37,976 bases of DNA from a bacterium (GCA_902810715.1 CADDYS010000010.1:1-37976); one strand, 5' to 3'; shown: positions 16,244 to 25,045, counted from the first letter of the stretch. Notes: generated by a model not told the origin, from the sequence alone. Made by a program: numbers and translations.

Positions 16244-17334
16244 AGGTAACGGCCCCACACATGGGAAAGCTGGATTTGATTTTTAAAGACATCTTTGCGC
16301 GAACCGGCATCGACTATGTCATGCCGCCGAGAACAAGCGCCAAGACTATGCAATTGGGATTGCGCTACTCCCCGGAGTTCGCCTGCCTTCCGCTTAAAGT
16401 AACCATAGGAAATTTTATTGAAGCGATAGAGGCCGGGGCGGATACACTTCTTATGGCCGGCGGGGTCGGGCCGTGTCGCTTCGGCTACTACGCCGAGATA
16501 CAAAAATGTGTCCTGCAAGGGGCCGGCTATGAGTTTAACATGCTCGTTCTCGAGCCGCCCGCAGCCGGCTGGAAGCTCTTTATCGACACGTTAAGGGTTC
16601 TTGCGCCGGGGAAATCGATCTACCAGATATGGCAGATCATAAAGATCAGTTTTCGTAAAGCACGCGTCATGGACGGGCTTGAAAAGTACGCGCTAAAGTA
16701 CCGTGCCTACGAAGTGCACCGGGGCGATACCACCAAGGCACACAAAAAAGCACTTGAGATAATGGAGCCCGCAATTACCGATAGGGAGATAACGGCGGCC
16801 TCAGAAAAGGCCTTTGCCGTTATGGAGGCGGTTGAAAAGGATATGGATAAATCTGTCGTCAAAGTTGGTATAGTGGGTGAGTTCTACATCCTTCTTGAGC
16901 CGTTTGTTAACTTCGATATCGAAGAGTATTTGGGGCATATGGGTGTCTCGCTTGAGCGATCGGTCTACTTAACTGATTGGATAAGCCCGTCACCTAAAAA
17001 CCAGATTATGGGTATAACCGATGAGGAGATCGCTCAAGCTGCAAAGCCTTATCTAAACCACTTTGTCGGGGGCGAGGGGCTGCCGAGTGTGGGGCACGCC
17101 ATCATCTACGCAAAAGAGGGATTTGACGGCGTGATCCAGTTGTTCCCGTTTACCTGCATGCCGGACACGATCGCTAAGTCAATCCTGCCGCAGATCAGCA
17201 GGGACTTTGATATACCGGTCATCTCGTTTGTCATCGATGAACAGACGGGCAAAGCGGGCATCTTAACCCGCCTTGAAGCCTTCATCGATCTTCTAGCAAG
17301 CAGGAAGAAGCATCGGGAGTTGGTGGGGGTCTAG
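16240..17334 (+). CDS. CoA-dehydratase-activase-associated protein, second part
   Basis: About 364 residues. YSPEFACLPLKVTIGNFIEAIEAGADTL, GGVGPCRFGYYAEIQ and PFTCMPDTIAK carry the conserved cysteines of the HgdB-like (2-hydroxyacyl-CoA dehydratase) fold, and SFVIDEQTGKAGILTRLEAFIDLL repeats the ending of the previous protein, so the two are distant paralogues. I chose the ATG at 16240: it overlaps the previous stop as ATGA and has GGAGGT seven bases upstream, while the ATG at 16225 contains that ribosome-binding site. In many Firmicutes these parts are fused with the activase into one very long protein; here they are separate genes. Confidence 0.82.
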   Translation: MKVTAPHMGKLDLIFKDIFARTGIDYVMPPRTSAKTMQLGLRYSPEFACLPLKVTIGNFIEAIEAGADTLLMAGGVGPCRFGYYAEIQKCVLQGAGYEFNMLVLEPPAAGWKLFIDTLRVLAPGKSIYQIWQIIKISFRKARVMDGLEKYALKYRAYEVHRGDTTKAHKKALEIMEPAITDREITAASEKAFAVMEAVEKDMDKSVVKVGIVGEFYILLEPFVNFDIEEYLGHMGVSLERSVYLTDWISPSPKNQIMGITDEEIAQAAKPYLNHFVGGEGLPSVGHAIIYAKEGFDGVIQLFPFTCMPDTIAKSILPQISRDFDIPVISFVIDEQTGKAGILTRLEAFIDLLASRKKHRELVGV

Positions 17335-17343
17335 AGTGAGAGA

Positions 17344-17448
17344 GGGCCAAAAGGCGAAAAGGCCACAAGGCCAAAAGGTGAAAGAAAATTCCTTCTGGCC
17401 TTTTGGCGGACCCACAATCTAGACCCAAATATCAGTGGCCTTTTGGCC
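17344..17448. repeat. TCTAGACCCA repeat, copy 2
   Basis: Left arm units GGCCAAAAGG and GGCGAAAAGG, spacer, right arm CTGGCCTTTTGGC, GGACCCACAATCTAGACCCA (core 17418-17427), second right arm TGGCCTTTTGGCC. It sits between the two co-directional CoA-activase-set genes. A leader shared with rpsR continues to the start codon at 17514. Confidence 0.9.
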
Positions 17449-17513
17449 AAGACCGATTTGTGGGCACTACTCATTAACAAGGCAAAAAGGAATCTTGGAA
17501 GGAGACTTTATAT

Positions 17514-18503
17514 ATGAAAGGTTTTTTGGGTGTTGACGTCGGCTCGGTGAGCACCAATTTGGTTGTCTTGGGCGAGCACGGAGACGTTATAAGCCTTATT
17601 TATAGAAGGACGCAAGGCCAGCCGATTAATGCGGTCCAAGAGGGAATGAAAGAAATTCAGGCCGACCTGCCCGGTGACATAGAAATCATCGGTGTTGGAA
17701 CGACCGGTAGCGGCCGTTATTTAAGCGGAGTCATAGTCGGCGCAGATATCGTTAAAAACGAGATAACCGCACATGCGGTTGCCGCGTCCCACGTTGTGCC
17801 GCAGGTTCGAACCGTACTTGAGATCGGCGGACAGGACTCAAAGATCATCCTGCTTCGCGATGGAATTGTCGTCGACTTTGCGATGAACACCGTCTGCGCC
17901 GCCGGCACCGGCTCTTTTTTAGACCACCAATCAACTCGCCTGGGTATCCCCATTGAGGAATTTGGCTCGTACGCACTTGAGTCAACTGTTTCCTGTCAGA
18001 TCGCGGGGCGCTGCTCGGTATTTGCCGAGTCGGATATGATCCATAAGCAACAGATGGGATACCGCATGGAGGATATTATATACGGGCTCTGCCAGGCGCT
18101 GGTGCGGAACTATCTCAACAACCTGGCTAAGGGCAAAGAACTACTTTCACCGATTGTCTTCCAGGGCGGAGTTGCTGCCAACGCGGGTATGAAAAAAGCC
18201 TTTGAAGAGTCGCTTCAGATCGAGATAGTGATCCCTGAGTATCACCATGTAATGGGTGCGATTGGTGCGGCACTTCTCGCCCGGGGAACGGTGAGGGATG
18301 GCAAGACCAACTTTAAGGGATTTGAGATCTCCTCGATCGATTACCAAACGAGAAGCTTTCACTGCAAGGGTTGCGAGAACAACTGCGAGATCGTCAGGAT
18401 TCAGGTTGGCGGCAAAACGCTTGCCTGCTGGGGCGGACGCTGCGGCAAGTGGGAAGTCGCAACGGCAGAGGAAGCGGAATTACTATTGCAGACCTCTGTT
18501 TAA
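17514..18503 (+). CDS. Acyl-CoA dehydratase activase (HgdC/BadF-type ATPase)
   Basis: A 329-residue protein of the ASKHA (acetate kinase/Hsp70/actin) fold. GVDVGSVSTNLVV is the phosphate-1 loop, GVGTTGSGR follows, and EIGGQDSK is the phosphate-2 loop. C128 and C167 are 39 residues apart, matching the two cysteines by which an HgdC dimer holds one [4Fe-4S] cluster. A C-terminal extension adds a second cysteine group (C283, C286, C290, C304 and C309). The enzyme uses ATP to push one electron into a radical dehydratase or reductase. The start has GGAGA within a leader nearly identical to that of rpsR. The partner dehydratase is probably the two genes upstream. Confidence 0.9.
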   Translation: MKGFLGVDVGSVSTNLVVLGEHGDVISLIYRRTQGQPINAVQEGMKEIQADLPGDIEIIGVGTTGSGRYLSGVIVGADIVKNEITAHAVAASHVVPQVRTVLEIGGQDSKIILLRDGIVVDFAMNTVCAAGTGSFLDHQSTRLGIPIEEFGSYALESTVSCQIAGRCSVFAESDMIHKQQMGYRMEDIIYGLCQALVRNYLNNLAKGKELLSPIVFQGGVAANAGMKKAFEESLQIEIVIPEYHHVMGAIGAALLARGTVRDGKTNFKGFEISSIDYQTRSFHCKGCENNCEIVRIQVGGKTLACWGGRCGKWEVATAEEAELLLQTSV

Positions 18504-18774
18504 TCCAAGTGCGCTTAGGGTAAATCCGTGTAAACACTGATTGCCCTCAGCCTAGACACCCAGAAGACAAAAGTACAAAACATCACACATACCCTTCATT
18601 ATTCGTTGTTTTTCACGAGCTCAAGGCAGGTGCATGCTCCGATGTGCTTTTAACCGAATTGCTGTTAGATGGGATTGACGATTAGCCATAGGCGGGTGAG
18701 ATGTGTACAGTGCATGAATAATGCATTATACTTTTGTATCAATAATTACATTGTCAAGGAAGAAAGGAGTGCAA

Positions 18775-19614
18775 GTGGCTAATAAGATACTTGAAAAACG
18801 CGTATTGCGTTCCGATTTATTCTACTTCAGAATTGAAGCACCTGAGCTTGCTAAAAAGGCCAAAGCGGGGCAGTTTGTGGTCGTGCGCGCCGACGATAAC
18901 GGTGAGCGAATCCCGCTATCTCTGGCAAACATCGATCCGGACCGGGGTACGATAAGCCTTCTCGTTCAGACGATTGGTGTAACATCGACCAAGCTTTCAA
19001 CACTAAGCGTAGGAGACGAAATCAAGGACATCGCAGGCCCGATGGGCCACAAGACCCCGATTGAGAAGTACGGTAGGGTGATCCTCGTTGGTGGCGGTTT
19101 TGGTGCAGCACCGCTTTATCCGATTGGCCGCGCTATGAAAGAGGCCGGAAACACCGTTATCTCAATTACCGGTGCAAGGTCTGCCGACCTTCTGGTTTAC
19201 GAGAAAGAACTCGGTGAATTCAGCGATAAGGTTCTAATAAGCACCGATGATGGCAGCAAAGGACACAAAGGTCTCGTCACCGAAGTTCTTAAAAATGAGA
19301 TTGAAGCAAACGGCGCGGATCTTGTTATAGCGGTCGGCCCGGCTATCATGATGAAGTTCGCCTCTTTGACTACAAAACCTTACAATGTAAAAACACTCGT
19401 CAGCTTAAACCCGATCATGGTCGATGGAACCGGAATGTGCGGCGCCTGCCGTGTCTCGGTTGGCGGCAAGACCATGTTTGGCTGCACCGATGGACCGGAT
19501 TTCGATGGTCATCTAGTCGATTGGGATCTTCTAATGTCAAGACAGCGCACGTATCTCGTAGAGGAGAAAGAGGCCATGGAGGCCTACACGTGCAGTTGCG
19601 CACCGCATTCATAA
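18775..19614 (+). CDS. NfnA/SudB-type NAD- and FAD-binding subunit (ferredoxin-NADP reductase-like)
   Basis: About 279 residues. An FAD domain (GQFVVVRADDNGERIPLSLANID) comes first, then the NAD-binding GGGFGAAPLYPIGRAMKEAG. DGTGMCGACRVSV with C222, C225 and C237 (MFGCTDGPDFDGHLVDWD) is the [2Fe-2S] site. The family covers sulfide dehydrogenase SudB and NfnA, the NADH-side subunit of electron-bifurcating transhydrogenase. I chose the GTG at 18775 because AAGGAG lies five bases upstream; the upstream ATG (18721) adds a non-family extension. The partner NfnB gene follows 32 bp later. Bifurcation itself is inferred from the pairing. Confidence 0.92.
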   Translation: MANKILEKRVLRSDLFYFRIEAPELAKKAKAGQFVVVRADDNGERIPLSLANIDPDRGTISLLVQTIGVTSTKLSTLSVGDEIKDIAGPMGHKTPIEKYGRVILVGGGFGAAPLYPIGRAMKEAGNTVISITGARSADLLVYEKELGEFSDKVLISTDDGSKGHKGLVTEVLKNEIEANGADLVIAVGPAIMMKFASLTTKPYNVKTLVSLNPIMVDGTGMCGACRVSVGGKTMFGCTDGPDFDGHLVDWDLLMSRQRTYLVEEKEAMEAYTCSCAPHS

Positions 19615-19646
19615 AGGCATCGGGTAAAGGTAAGGAGAAGAGATAG

Positions 19647-21083
19647 ATGGCAGAGACAAAGATACGTGAATATACGAAAGAAGAAATAAAAGAGATAAGA
19701 AAGTCGCGCACGCCGATACCTGAGCAAGAGCCGATTGTGCGCGGGAAAAACTTCGAAGAAGTCGCGCTCGGCTATACCGAAGAGCAGGCCCTTCGCGAGG
19801 CGAATCGCTGCATGGCCTGCAAAAAAAGGGACTGCGTAGCCGGCTGTCCGGTCGAGGTGCCGATCCCCGAGTTTATCCAGCTTGTGAGAGAAGGCGATTT
19901 TACCGGCGCCGCCAAGAAGATAAAAGAGAAAAACAGCCTCCCGGCGATATGCGGAAGGGTTTGCCCGCAGGAGAGCCAGTGCGAGTCGCTTTGCACTCTC
20001 GGCAAGAAGATGGAGCCGGTTGCCATCGGCCGTCTTGAGAGATTTGTTGCCGATTACGAAAGGGCGCACGGGGGCGGCGGTGAAGTAGCAAAGCCTAAGC
20101 CGACCGGCTTTAAGGTTGCGGTTGTCGGTTCCGGCCCGGCGGGTCTTACCGTTGCATCCGACCTTGCAAAGATAGGTCATGAAGTGACCATCTTCGAGGC
20201 GCTTCATAAGGCGGGGGGCGTGCTGGTCTACGGAATTCCGGAGTTCAGGTTGCCTAAAGCAATTGTTCAATCCGAGGTTGACGGCATTGCGTCACTGGGC
20301 GTAAAATTCGAGCTTGACTCGGTCGTCGGCAAGCTCTACACGGTTGATGAGCTGCTCGAGAGAGGCTTTGATGCGGTCTTTATCGGCTCCGGCGCCGGTC
20401 TTCCAATGTTTATGAATATCCCCGGGGAGAACCTAAACGGCGTCTACTCCGCAAATGAGTTTTTAACCAGGACAAACCTGATGAAGGCGTACCTCTTCCC
20501 GGAATACGATACTCCGATTAAGAAGGGTAAACATGTCGCGGTAGTGGGCGGCGGAAACGTCGCGATGGATTCGGCAAGAACCGCACTTCGTTTGGGCGCC
20601 GACAAGGTATATCTTGTCTACCGCCGCTCGATGGAAGAACTGCCGGCAAGGAAAGAAGAAGTCCACCACGCGGTTGAAGAGGGAATCGACTTCAAGCTTT
20701 TAACCAACCCGGTCGAGATTATCGGCGAGGATGGTTGGGTTAAGGGCATCAAGTGTGTGCAGATGGAACTCGGCGAGCCGGACGAATCCGGCAGGCGCCG
20801 TCCGGTTGTAGTTAAAGGAAGCGACTTCGTAATCGATGTCGATACCGTTGTTATGTCGATCGGTACCGGCTCCAACCCGATCATCCCCGAGTCGACTCCA
20901 GGGCTTGAGTTAACCAAGCGTGGCTACATCGTGGCCGACGAGACCGGTGCGACGTCGAAGCCCGGCGTGTTTGCCGGCGGCGATATTGTAACCGGCTCGG
21001 CAACCGTTATCCTGGCTGCAGGCGCGGGCCGCAGGGCGGCAGATACAATTCATGAGTACTTGATGAGCAAAGTCAAGAACTAG
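19647..21083 (+). CDS. NfnB/SudA-type NADPH-dependent flavoprotein (GltD-like large subunit)
   Basis: A 478-residue protein. An N-terminal double [4Fe-4S] region has CMACKKRDCVAGCP and ICGRVCPQESQCESLC. The FAD-binding motif is VAVVGSGPAGLTVASDL and the NADPH-binding motif is VAVVGGGNVAMDSARTALRLG. YGIPEFRLPK and the C-terminal GVFAGGDIVTGSATVI are usual for this family. With NfnA it forms a soluble complex that couples NADH, NADPH and ferredoxin. It may be annotated as glutamate synthase small chain, but no large glutamate synthase gene is nearby. AGGAGAAGAGAT precedes the ATG. Confidence 0.93.
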   Translation: MAETKIREYTKEEIKEIRKSRTPIPEQEPIVRGKNFEEVALGYTEEQALREANRCMACKKRDCVAGCPVEVPIPEFIQLVREGDFTGAAKKIKEKNSLPAICGRVCPQESQCESLCTLGKKMEPVAIGRLERFVADYERAHGGGGEVAKPKPTGFKVAVVGSGPAGLTVASDLAKIGHEVTIFEALHKAGGVLVYGIPEFRLPKAIVQSEVDGIASLGVKFELDSVVGKLYTVDELLERGFDAVFIGSGAGLPMFMNIPGENLNGVYSANEFLTRTNLMKAYLFPEYDTPIKKGKHVAVVGGGNVAMDSARTALRLGADKVYLVYRRSMEELPARKEEVHHAVEEGIDFKLLTNPVEIIGEDGWVKGIKCVQMELGEPDESGRRRPVVVKGSDFVIDVDTVVMSIGTGSNPIIPESTPGLELTKRGYIVADETGATSKPGVFAGGDIVTGSATVILAAGAGRRAADTIHEYLMSKVKN

Positions 21084-21170
21084 GGCCGTTTATATTGATG
21101 CCGGACGGGAAAAATATAAATTACTTAGGCGAATACAGATTATCGGAGTTAAAAGAAGGGAGGCAGCGTA

Positions 21171-21467
21171 ATGGCATCACGCTTGAGTGCTTTACGTGGA
21201 TCGGCCATGGCGGCCGGTGAACAGTTGGGGGAGCGCGCCTCTAGACTTATGGAGGAAGCACAGGCAAGTAATTTATTAACGTTTTCTCTTATTGCGGTAT
21301 CGGGGTTTGCCCTGGGTATGTTAACGGGTCTTTTAATTGCCCCATCAAGCGGCTATGAGACCCGCCACCGCATTAGCGATCGCGCATCGGAAGCGATGGA
21401 GAGCGCGAGGAAAATGGCAAGAAAAAGAGCCGGGGAAATGGCCGAAGAGGCCGAGAAGATTGCGTAA
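21171..21467 (+). CDS. YtxH-like small membrane protein
   Basis: A 98-residue protein with one membrane helix (about residues 34-56) followed at once by LLIAPSSGYETRHRI, the short motif typical of YtxH-domain proteins. The rest is a basic and acidic amphipathic helix (ASEAMESARKMARKRAGEMAEEAEKIA). Such proteins are linked to general stress and the cell envelope but have no assigned biochemical role. GGGAGG lies before the ATG. A strong intrinsic terminator follows, so the gene ends its transcript. Confidence 0.8.
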   Translation: MASRLSALRGSAMAAGEQLGERASRLMEEAQASNLLTFSLIAVSGFALGMLTGLLIAPSSGYETRHRISDRASEAMESARKMARKRAGEMAEEAEKIA

Positions 21468-21490
21468 GCTGGCTTAAAAAAAGCATGAAT

Positions 21491-21521
21491 AAAGCTGCGG
21501 CGTAACAACCGCAGCTTTTTA
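21491..21521 (+). terminator. Intrinsic terminator after the YtxH-like gene
   Basis: AAAGCTGCGG (21491-21500) pairs perfectly with CCGCAGCTTT (21509-21518) across an eight-base loop, and the stem runs into TTTTT. This is the clearest rho-independent terminator in the window. Confidence 0.9.
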
Positions 21522-21601
21522 CTTATGCGCTATATGCCCTGGTAATATAATAATACCAGTAAGTTAATCAACAAGGTAATATTATCTAAAATACCCACCT
21601 A

Positions 21602-21610
21602 TGGTATAAT
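21602..21610 (+). promoter_or_regulatory. Extended -10 promoter of the PsiE-like gene
   Basis: TGGTATAAT is a perfect TATAAT with the TGN extension. No good -35 is visible at 16-18 bp (closest TTATCT). Transcription would start near 21617, after the TTG at 21613, which argues against that codon as the start of the following gene. Confidence 0.6.
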
Positions 21611-21690
21611 AGTTGACCAAAACATACGGTTCGGATGCTGTTGTAGGTACAAGTTCAACTATTAATAAGAGCGAGGTAAACTTTAATCCA

Positions 21691-22152
21691 ATGTCGAAAG
21701 AAGAGAGCTTAATAACCAGGAGTGGCATAGTTGAGATATTTAGAAAAGGCCTCGTGCGGGCGGATATGATTTTTCATATCGTTGCCGGGATTTTCTTGCT
21801 CGCTGCGGCGGCTGTTATATTTTACTACGCAATGCTTAATATCCTAACTCCCACCAAAGACTCGATGATTCGCCTTGTAAACGATGTCCTTCTTGTCTTG
21901 ATCATCCTTGAGCTTCTCTGGACGGTTTTAAGGTTTTTGAAAAAGCAAAAATTTATACTGGGGCCTTTCTTGGCTATCGGTATTATCGCCTCGGTGAGAA
22001 GGATTCTTCTAATTGAGGCACAGACCTCAGGCATGAACCAAGTACCCATCGGCAAACTCTACGAGATGGGCTTAAGCGCGCTTGTTATTATCACACTTAT
22101 GGTCGCCTACTACCTCTCTGTTAAAGCGCAGAACATGGAACAGCAAGACTAA
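21691..22152 (+). CDS. PsiE-family membrane protein
   Basis: 153 residues from the ATG at 21691; the frame is open back to a TTG at 21613. Four hydrophobic helices are visible (about 57-78, 89-107, 116-135 and 158-175 in the longer numbering). FLKKQKFILGPFLAIGIIASVRRILLIEA matches the conserved third helix of PsiE (phosphate-starvation-inducible E) family proteins, whose function is unknown. The start is uncertain: GAGGTAA is 14 bases from the ATG, but the predicted transcript begins after the TTG. A nested repeat block follows directly after the stop. Confidence 0.75.
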   Translation: MSKEESLITRSGIVEIFRKGLVRADMIFHIVAGIFLLAAAAVIFYYAMLNILTPTKDSMIRLVNDVLLVLIILELLWTVLRFLKKQKFILGPFLAIGIIASVRRILLIEAQTSGMNQVPIGKLYEMGLSALVIITLMVAYYLSVKAQNMEQQD

Positions 22153-22154
22153 GA

Positions 22155-22511
22155 GAGGCCAAATAGCCAAATAGCCAAATAGCCAATAGCCAATGATGTG
22201 TCATTGCGAGCACCCGACCCACTGAAAGTGGGTAATTTAAGAAAGAAAACACTTTGGCAGAAGAAGTGTTTTCTTAGGAGCATAGCGAAGCAATCTCGGG
22301 AAGTTAGAGCCAACGTGTAGATTGCTTTCCAAGCTCCTTCGGAGTCACTTCGTTCCTCGCAATGACAGACCAGGGTTGCCTTCCAAGCCCCTTCGGAGGG
22401 GCTATCGCCCCTCGCAATGACAATTTTTTGGCTATTTGGCTATTGTCTGCTTTTTCATTGGCTCTTGGCTGACCTTACATATCTAGACCCATAAAACATT
22501 GGCTATTTGGC
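22155..22511. repeat. TCTAGACCCA repeat, copy 4, interrupted by a nested element
   Basis: The left arm has three 8-bp GCCAAATA units and two shorter variants (to about 22192). The right arm TTTTGGCTATTTGGCTATTG lies at about 22426-22446. A further TTGGC arm, GACCTTACATATCTAGACCC (core 22482-22491) and a final TTGGCTATTTGGC follow. The arms differ from copies 1-3 (AAATAG instead of AAAAGG) but pair with each other. The interior is occupied by the element at 22201-22422. It lies between two convergent genes. Confidence 0.8.
22201..22422. repeat. Nested TCATTGCGAG/CTCGCAATGA inverted-repeat element
   Basis: It begins TCATTGCGAG (22201-22210) and ends CTCGCAATGA (22411-22420), a perfect 10-bp terminal inverted repeat. 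Its right end is duplicated in tandem: about 50 bp with TTCCAAGCTCCTTCGGAG ending CTCGCAATGACA at 22367, then a second variant. It contains two strong stems, CCCACT/AGTGGG (22218-22232) and AAGAAAACACTT/AAGTGTTTTCTT (22243-22254 and 22264-22275). Similar TCATTGCGAG...GCAATGAC repeats are widespread in bacterial genomes. No coding frame is present. Confidence 0.8.
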
Positions 22512-23873
22512 TTAATTATTCAGGCTTGTAAGTGGTGCAGGTATCCTGCCGCCTCTTCGCACAAAGTTTGCGCAAGAGAACTTGCTTACCGGCATAACGG
22601 GAGCGAACCCCAGGAGATCCCCAAAGGTTGCCCGCTCTCCCTCTACCTTGCCCGGCGATGGGATCAATCTTACTCCGGCGGCTTTGTGGTTTACAACGGC
22701 AATCGCCATTTGATCTGCAATGATCCCGGCAATCGTCTCAACGGACGTGTCTCCGGGGATGACTATCATATCAAGCCCTACCGAGCAGACCGCGGTCATT
22801 GCCTCTAACTTCTCGATGGAAAGCGCCCCCGCCTCAACAGCTTCCACCATCCCCAAATCCTCAGATACCGGGATAAAGGCGCCCGATAGCCCGCCTGTTG
22901 AAGATGTCGCCATCGCGCCGCCTTTTTTAACCGCGTCGTTTAGCATAGCAAGCGCGGCTGTGGTTCCCGGTGCGCCACATCGCTCAATCCCCATCGCCTC
23001 GATAATCTGTGCAACCGAGTCGCCTGGTGTCGGGGTCGGCGCAAGCGAAAGGTCAACGACACCGGGCTTAACTCCAAGTAGAGCGGCCGACTCGCGCCCG
23101 ATAAGCTCACCCATACGTGTAATCTTAAACGCCGTTTCTTTTATGAGCTCGGCAAGGCGTAAGAGGTCGGCATCCGGGTACTTCTCAAGCATAGCGCGCA
23201 CCACGCCCGGCCCGCTTATCCCTACGTTTATCACTTTATCCGGCTCGCCAAAACCGTGGTATGCCCCGGCCATAAACGGGTTGTCCTCAGGGATGTTGGC
23301 AAAGACGACGAGTTTGGCGCAGCCGATGCCATCCTGCCCGGCTGTGCGCTCGGCTGTCTCCTTGACCACTTCGGCCATCTTTAAGACCGCGTCCATATTG
23401 ATTCCCGCCTTGCTTGAGGCCACGTTAACCGAGGAGCAAAGCCGCTCGGTCTCGGAAAGCGCTTGCGGTATTGAGCCGATTAGCTTAGCATCCCCAGGGG
23501 TCATACCCTTTTGGACAAGTGCGGTAAAACCGCCGATAAAGTCAACTCCGATATCGATCGCGGCACGGTCAAGCGATTTTGCTATCGGTACGTAGTCGCT
23601 AAGTTTACCGGCCTCGGCGATCGCCGCAATCGGGGAGACGGAGACCCGCTTGTTTACAATCGGGATGCCGTATTTTTTTTGAAGCGACCCGGCCACATCG
23701 ACCAGCTTTCCGGCCGAGTCGGTTATTTTTCTGTAGATGTTTCTTGCCAGCTTATTCCCATCGGGGTCGATGCAGTCGCGAAGACTTATCCCCATGGTAA
23801 TGGTTCTAATATCAAGCCTTTGCTCCTGGATCATCTCGACGGTTTCTTTTATCTCCTCGGCGTTAAACCACAT
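22512..23873 (-). CDS. UPF0210 (PFL-like, DUF711) family protein
   Basis: A 453-residue protein, the usual length. It has the family N-terminus [15 protein letters not shown] and conserved blocks [58 protein letters not shown] and [15 protein letters not shown]. The fold is related to pyruvate formate-lyase, but the glycyl-radical motif is not expected and not seen. The catalytic role is not established. The ACT-domain gene lies 11 bp upstream on the same strand, a pairing widespread in anaerobes, which suggests amino-acid-responsive control. Confidence 0.93.
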   Translation of the reverse strand: MWFNAEEIKETVEMIQEQRLDIRTITMGISLRDCIDPDGNKLARNIYRKITDSAGKLVDVAGSLQKKYGIPIVNKRVSVSPIAAIAEAGKLSDYVPIAKSLDRAAIDIGVDFIGGFTALVQKGMTPGDAKLIGSIPQALSETERLCSSVNVASSKAGINMDAVLKMAEVVKETAERTAGQDGIGCAKLVVFANIPEDNPFMAGAYHGFGEPDKVINVGISGPGVVRAMLEKYPDADLLRLAELIKETAFKITRMGELIGRESAALLGVKPGVVDLSLAPTPTPGDSVAQIIEAMGIERCGAPGTTAALAMLNDAVKKGGAMATSSTGGLSGAFIPVSEDLGMVEAVEAGALSIEKLEAMTAVCSVGLDMIVIPGDTSVETIAGIIADQMAIAVVNHKAAGVRLIPSPGKVEGERATFGDLLGFAPVMPVSKFSCANFVRRGGRIPAPLTSLNN

Positions 23874-23884
23874 CTTTAAGCCCC

Positions 23885-24160
23885 CTAAATCCGGTGCATG
23901 TAGCGGAAGATATCCTCGTGCTGCACGGTAATTTTTAAATCAAGCTCCTCCGCCAGTGCATTTAGTTTTTTCTGGAGGTCGGCTATTGAGATCTCGTCCT
24001 CGTCGACGGTAACCAGCATCATCATGGTAAAGAAGTCCTGCATGATTGTCTGGCTGATATCCTCAATATTTACATTGTTTTCGGCAAGCACCCGGCTCAC
24101 CCCGGCGACAATTCCTACGCGGTCTTTACCCAGGACCGTCACTATCGCTTTGCCTTTCAT
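23885..24160 (-). CDS. ACT-domain regulatory protein (UPF0237)
   Basis: 91 residues from the ATG at 24160. [37 protein letters not shown] is the ACT fold pattern (ligand-binding strand, GIVAGV turn, helix), followed by [11 protein letters not shown] and a second helix. This is the stand-alone UPF0237 class. GGAGG lies six bases before the ATG. The frame runs further upstream to a TTG at 24193, but that part is encoded by the dispersed repeat and is not protein-like. It is translated just ahead of the UPF0210 gene and probably senses a small ligand for it. Confidence 0.92.
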   Translation of the reverse strand: MKGKAIVTVLGKDRVGIVAGVSRVLAENNVNIEDISQTIMQDFFTMMMLVTVDEDEISIADLQKKLNALAEELDLKITVQHEDIFRYMHRI

Positions 24161-24179
24161 CTGTTCCTCCCCATCAAAC

Positions 24180-24252
24180 AAGCCAATAGCCAATTAGCCA
24201 ATAGGATTTGGTATTTTCATTGCCTATTTGGCTGACTTTCGATCTAGACCCA
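24180..24252. repeat. TCTAGACCCA repeat, copy 5 (short)
   Basis: Left arm AGCCAATAGCC and TTAGCCAATAGG, spacer, right arm TTGCCTATTTGGC, then TGACTTTCGATCTAGACCCA (core 24243-24252). The second right arm present in copies 1-4 is missing. It lies between the divergent ACT and DUF951 genes. Confidence 0.75.
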
Positions 24253-24362
24253 CATTTTAGTATAAGATAGTTTTATATACCTGGAAATATTGGACGAAAT
24301 TGAGGACTCCGTCAAATCTTCATATCGTATGTGTAGCGTTGTATTATTTACTTGGTGATTTT

Positions 24363-24569
24363 ATGGATGTTGTAAATGTTGAGATCGGGGATGTCGTAAA
24401 ACTAAAAAAAGCCCACCCCTGCGGCGCGAACGAGTGGGAAGTCGCAAAATTGGGGATGGACGTCGGTCTTACATGTCTGGGATGCGGGCGCAAGGTTCGC
24501 CTTTTGAGATATGACTTTGACCGTAGGTTTCGGGGATTTTTAAGGCGATACCGGGACAAGCAGGAATAA
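24363..24569 (+). CDS. DUF951 family protein
   Basis: 68 residues from the ATG at 24363. EIGDVVKLKKAHPCGANEWEVAKLGMDVGLTCLGCGRKVRLLRYDFDRR is the whole DUF951 domain, with C-x2-C (CLGC) and HPCG as probable metal-binding positions. Proteins of this family are small and conserved, and often lie near rpsF-ssb-rpsR, as here, but have no known function. GGTGAT lies just before the ATG. An in-frame TTG at 24300 would add a non-family extension. Confidence 0.88.
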   Translation: MDVVNVEIGDVVKLKKAHPCGANEWEVAKLGMDVGLTCLGCGRKVRLLRYDFDRRFRGFLRRYRDKQE

Positions 24570-24570
24570 A

Positions 24571-24598
24571 TAAGAGGAAAGGTTGTCCCCTCCTCTTA
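24571..24598. terminator. Bidirectional hairpin between convergent genes
   Basis: TAAGAGGA (24571-24578) pairs with TCCTCTTA (24591-24598). It is placed directly after the DUF951 stop and directly before the end of the convergent two-CW gene, so it can serve both. T-tracts are weak. Confidence 0.55.
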
Positions 24599-24793
24599 TC
24601 AACTAATACCCTTAACTTTTTTGTAGTAGTCGCACTCCATGCAGTTTGCAAGCTTCTGGGCAAATGTTCCCTGCACTACTCCGCCGCACATGGTGCCGGA
24701 CACTCTCCAGCACTCATTGCCGTTGTCAGGATAAGCGGGGCAATCATTGCTCTTATCCCTTCCGCAGTTTTTAAACTCCCAACAGTTCACCAC
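24599..24793 (-). CDS. Two-CW domain protein (small cysteine-rich)
   Basis: About 64 residues from the GTG at 24793, which has AAGGAG five bases upstream; a GTG at 24799 overlaps that site. Two C-W pairs (NCWEFKNCGR and ECWRVSG) and further cysteines (DCPAYP, MCGG, ANCMECDYY) give eight cysteines in all. This is the two-CW domain family, small probable metal-binding proteins of anaerobes without known function. It is convergent with DUF951. Confidence 0.8.
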   Translation of the reverse strand: MVNCWEFKNCGRDKSNDCPAYPDNGNECWRVSGTMCGGVVQGTFAQKLANCMECDYYKKVKGIS

Positions 24794-25045
24794 GATCACT
24801 CCTTCTAAATACCTGTAGTTTAGTAGGTTTAATGCTAGTTATCGACCCCGTTTTGGTTATTTTAAATCCCCCATTTGGGTGATTACATTACATATAATCG
24901 TTAAAACTTATGGTTAACGTTAGCAAAATAACTAAAAAAAGAAATTTTTTAAATCGCTCGAAAAGGCCTTGACCCTATCCCTAGCTTGCGGTAGTTTTAT
25001 ATCATAAACGTAAAAGCACAAAAGCATATCTTATGGAGGGGCGCC

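Noticed and set aside
19647-21083. Glutamate synthase small subunit (GltD) as the name for this gene
   Set aside because: No large glutamate synthase gene is nearby and the partner is an NfnA/SudB-type protein, so the Nfn/Sud type is preferred, though sequence alone does not exclude a GltD-like role.
22155-22192. Tandem GCCAAATA units that could suggest a small CRISPR or satellite array
   Set aside because: Units are 7-8 bp with no spacers and are complementary to the right arm of the same repeat, so they are arms of the TCTAGACCCA family.
24161-24193. TTG start extending the ACT-domain protein
   Set aside because: The added residues come from repeat copy 5; the ATG at 24160 has GGAGG at good spacing and fits the family.
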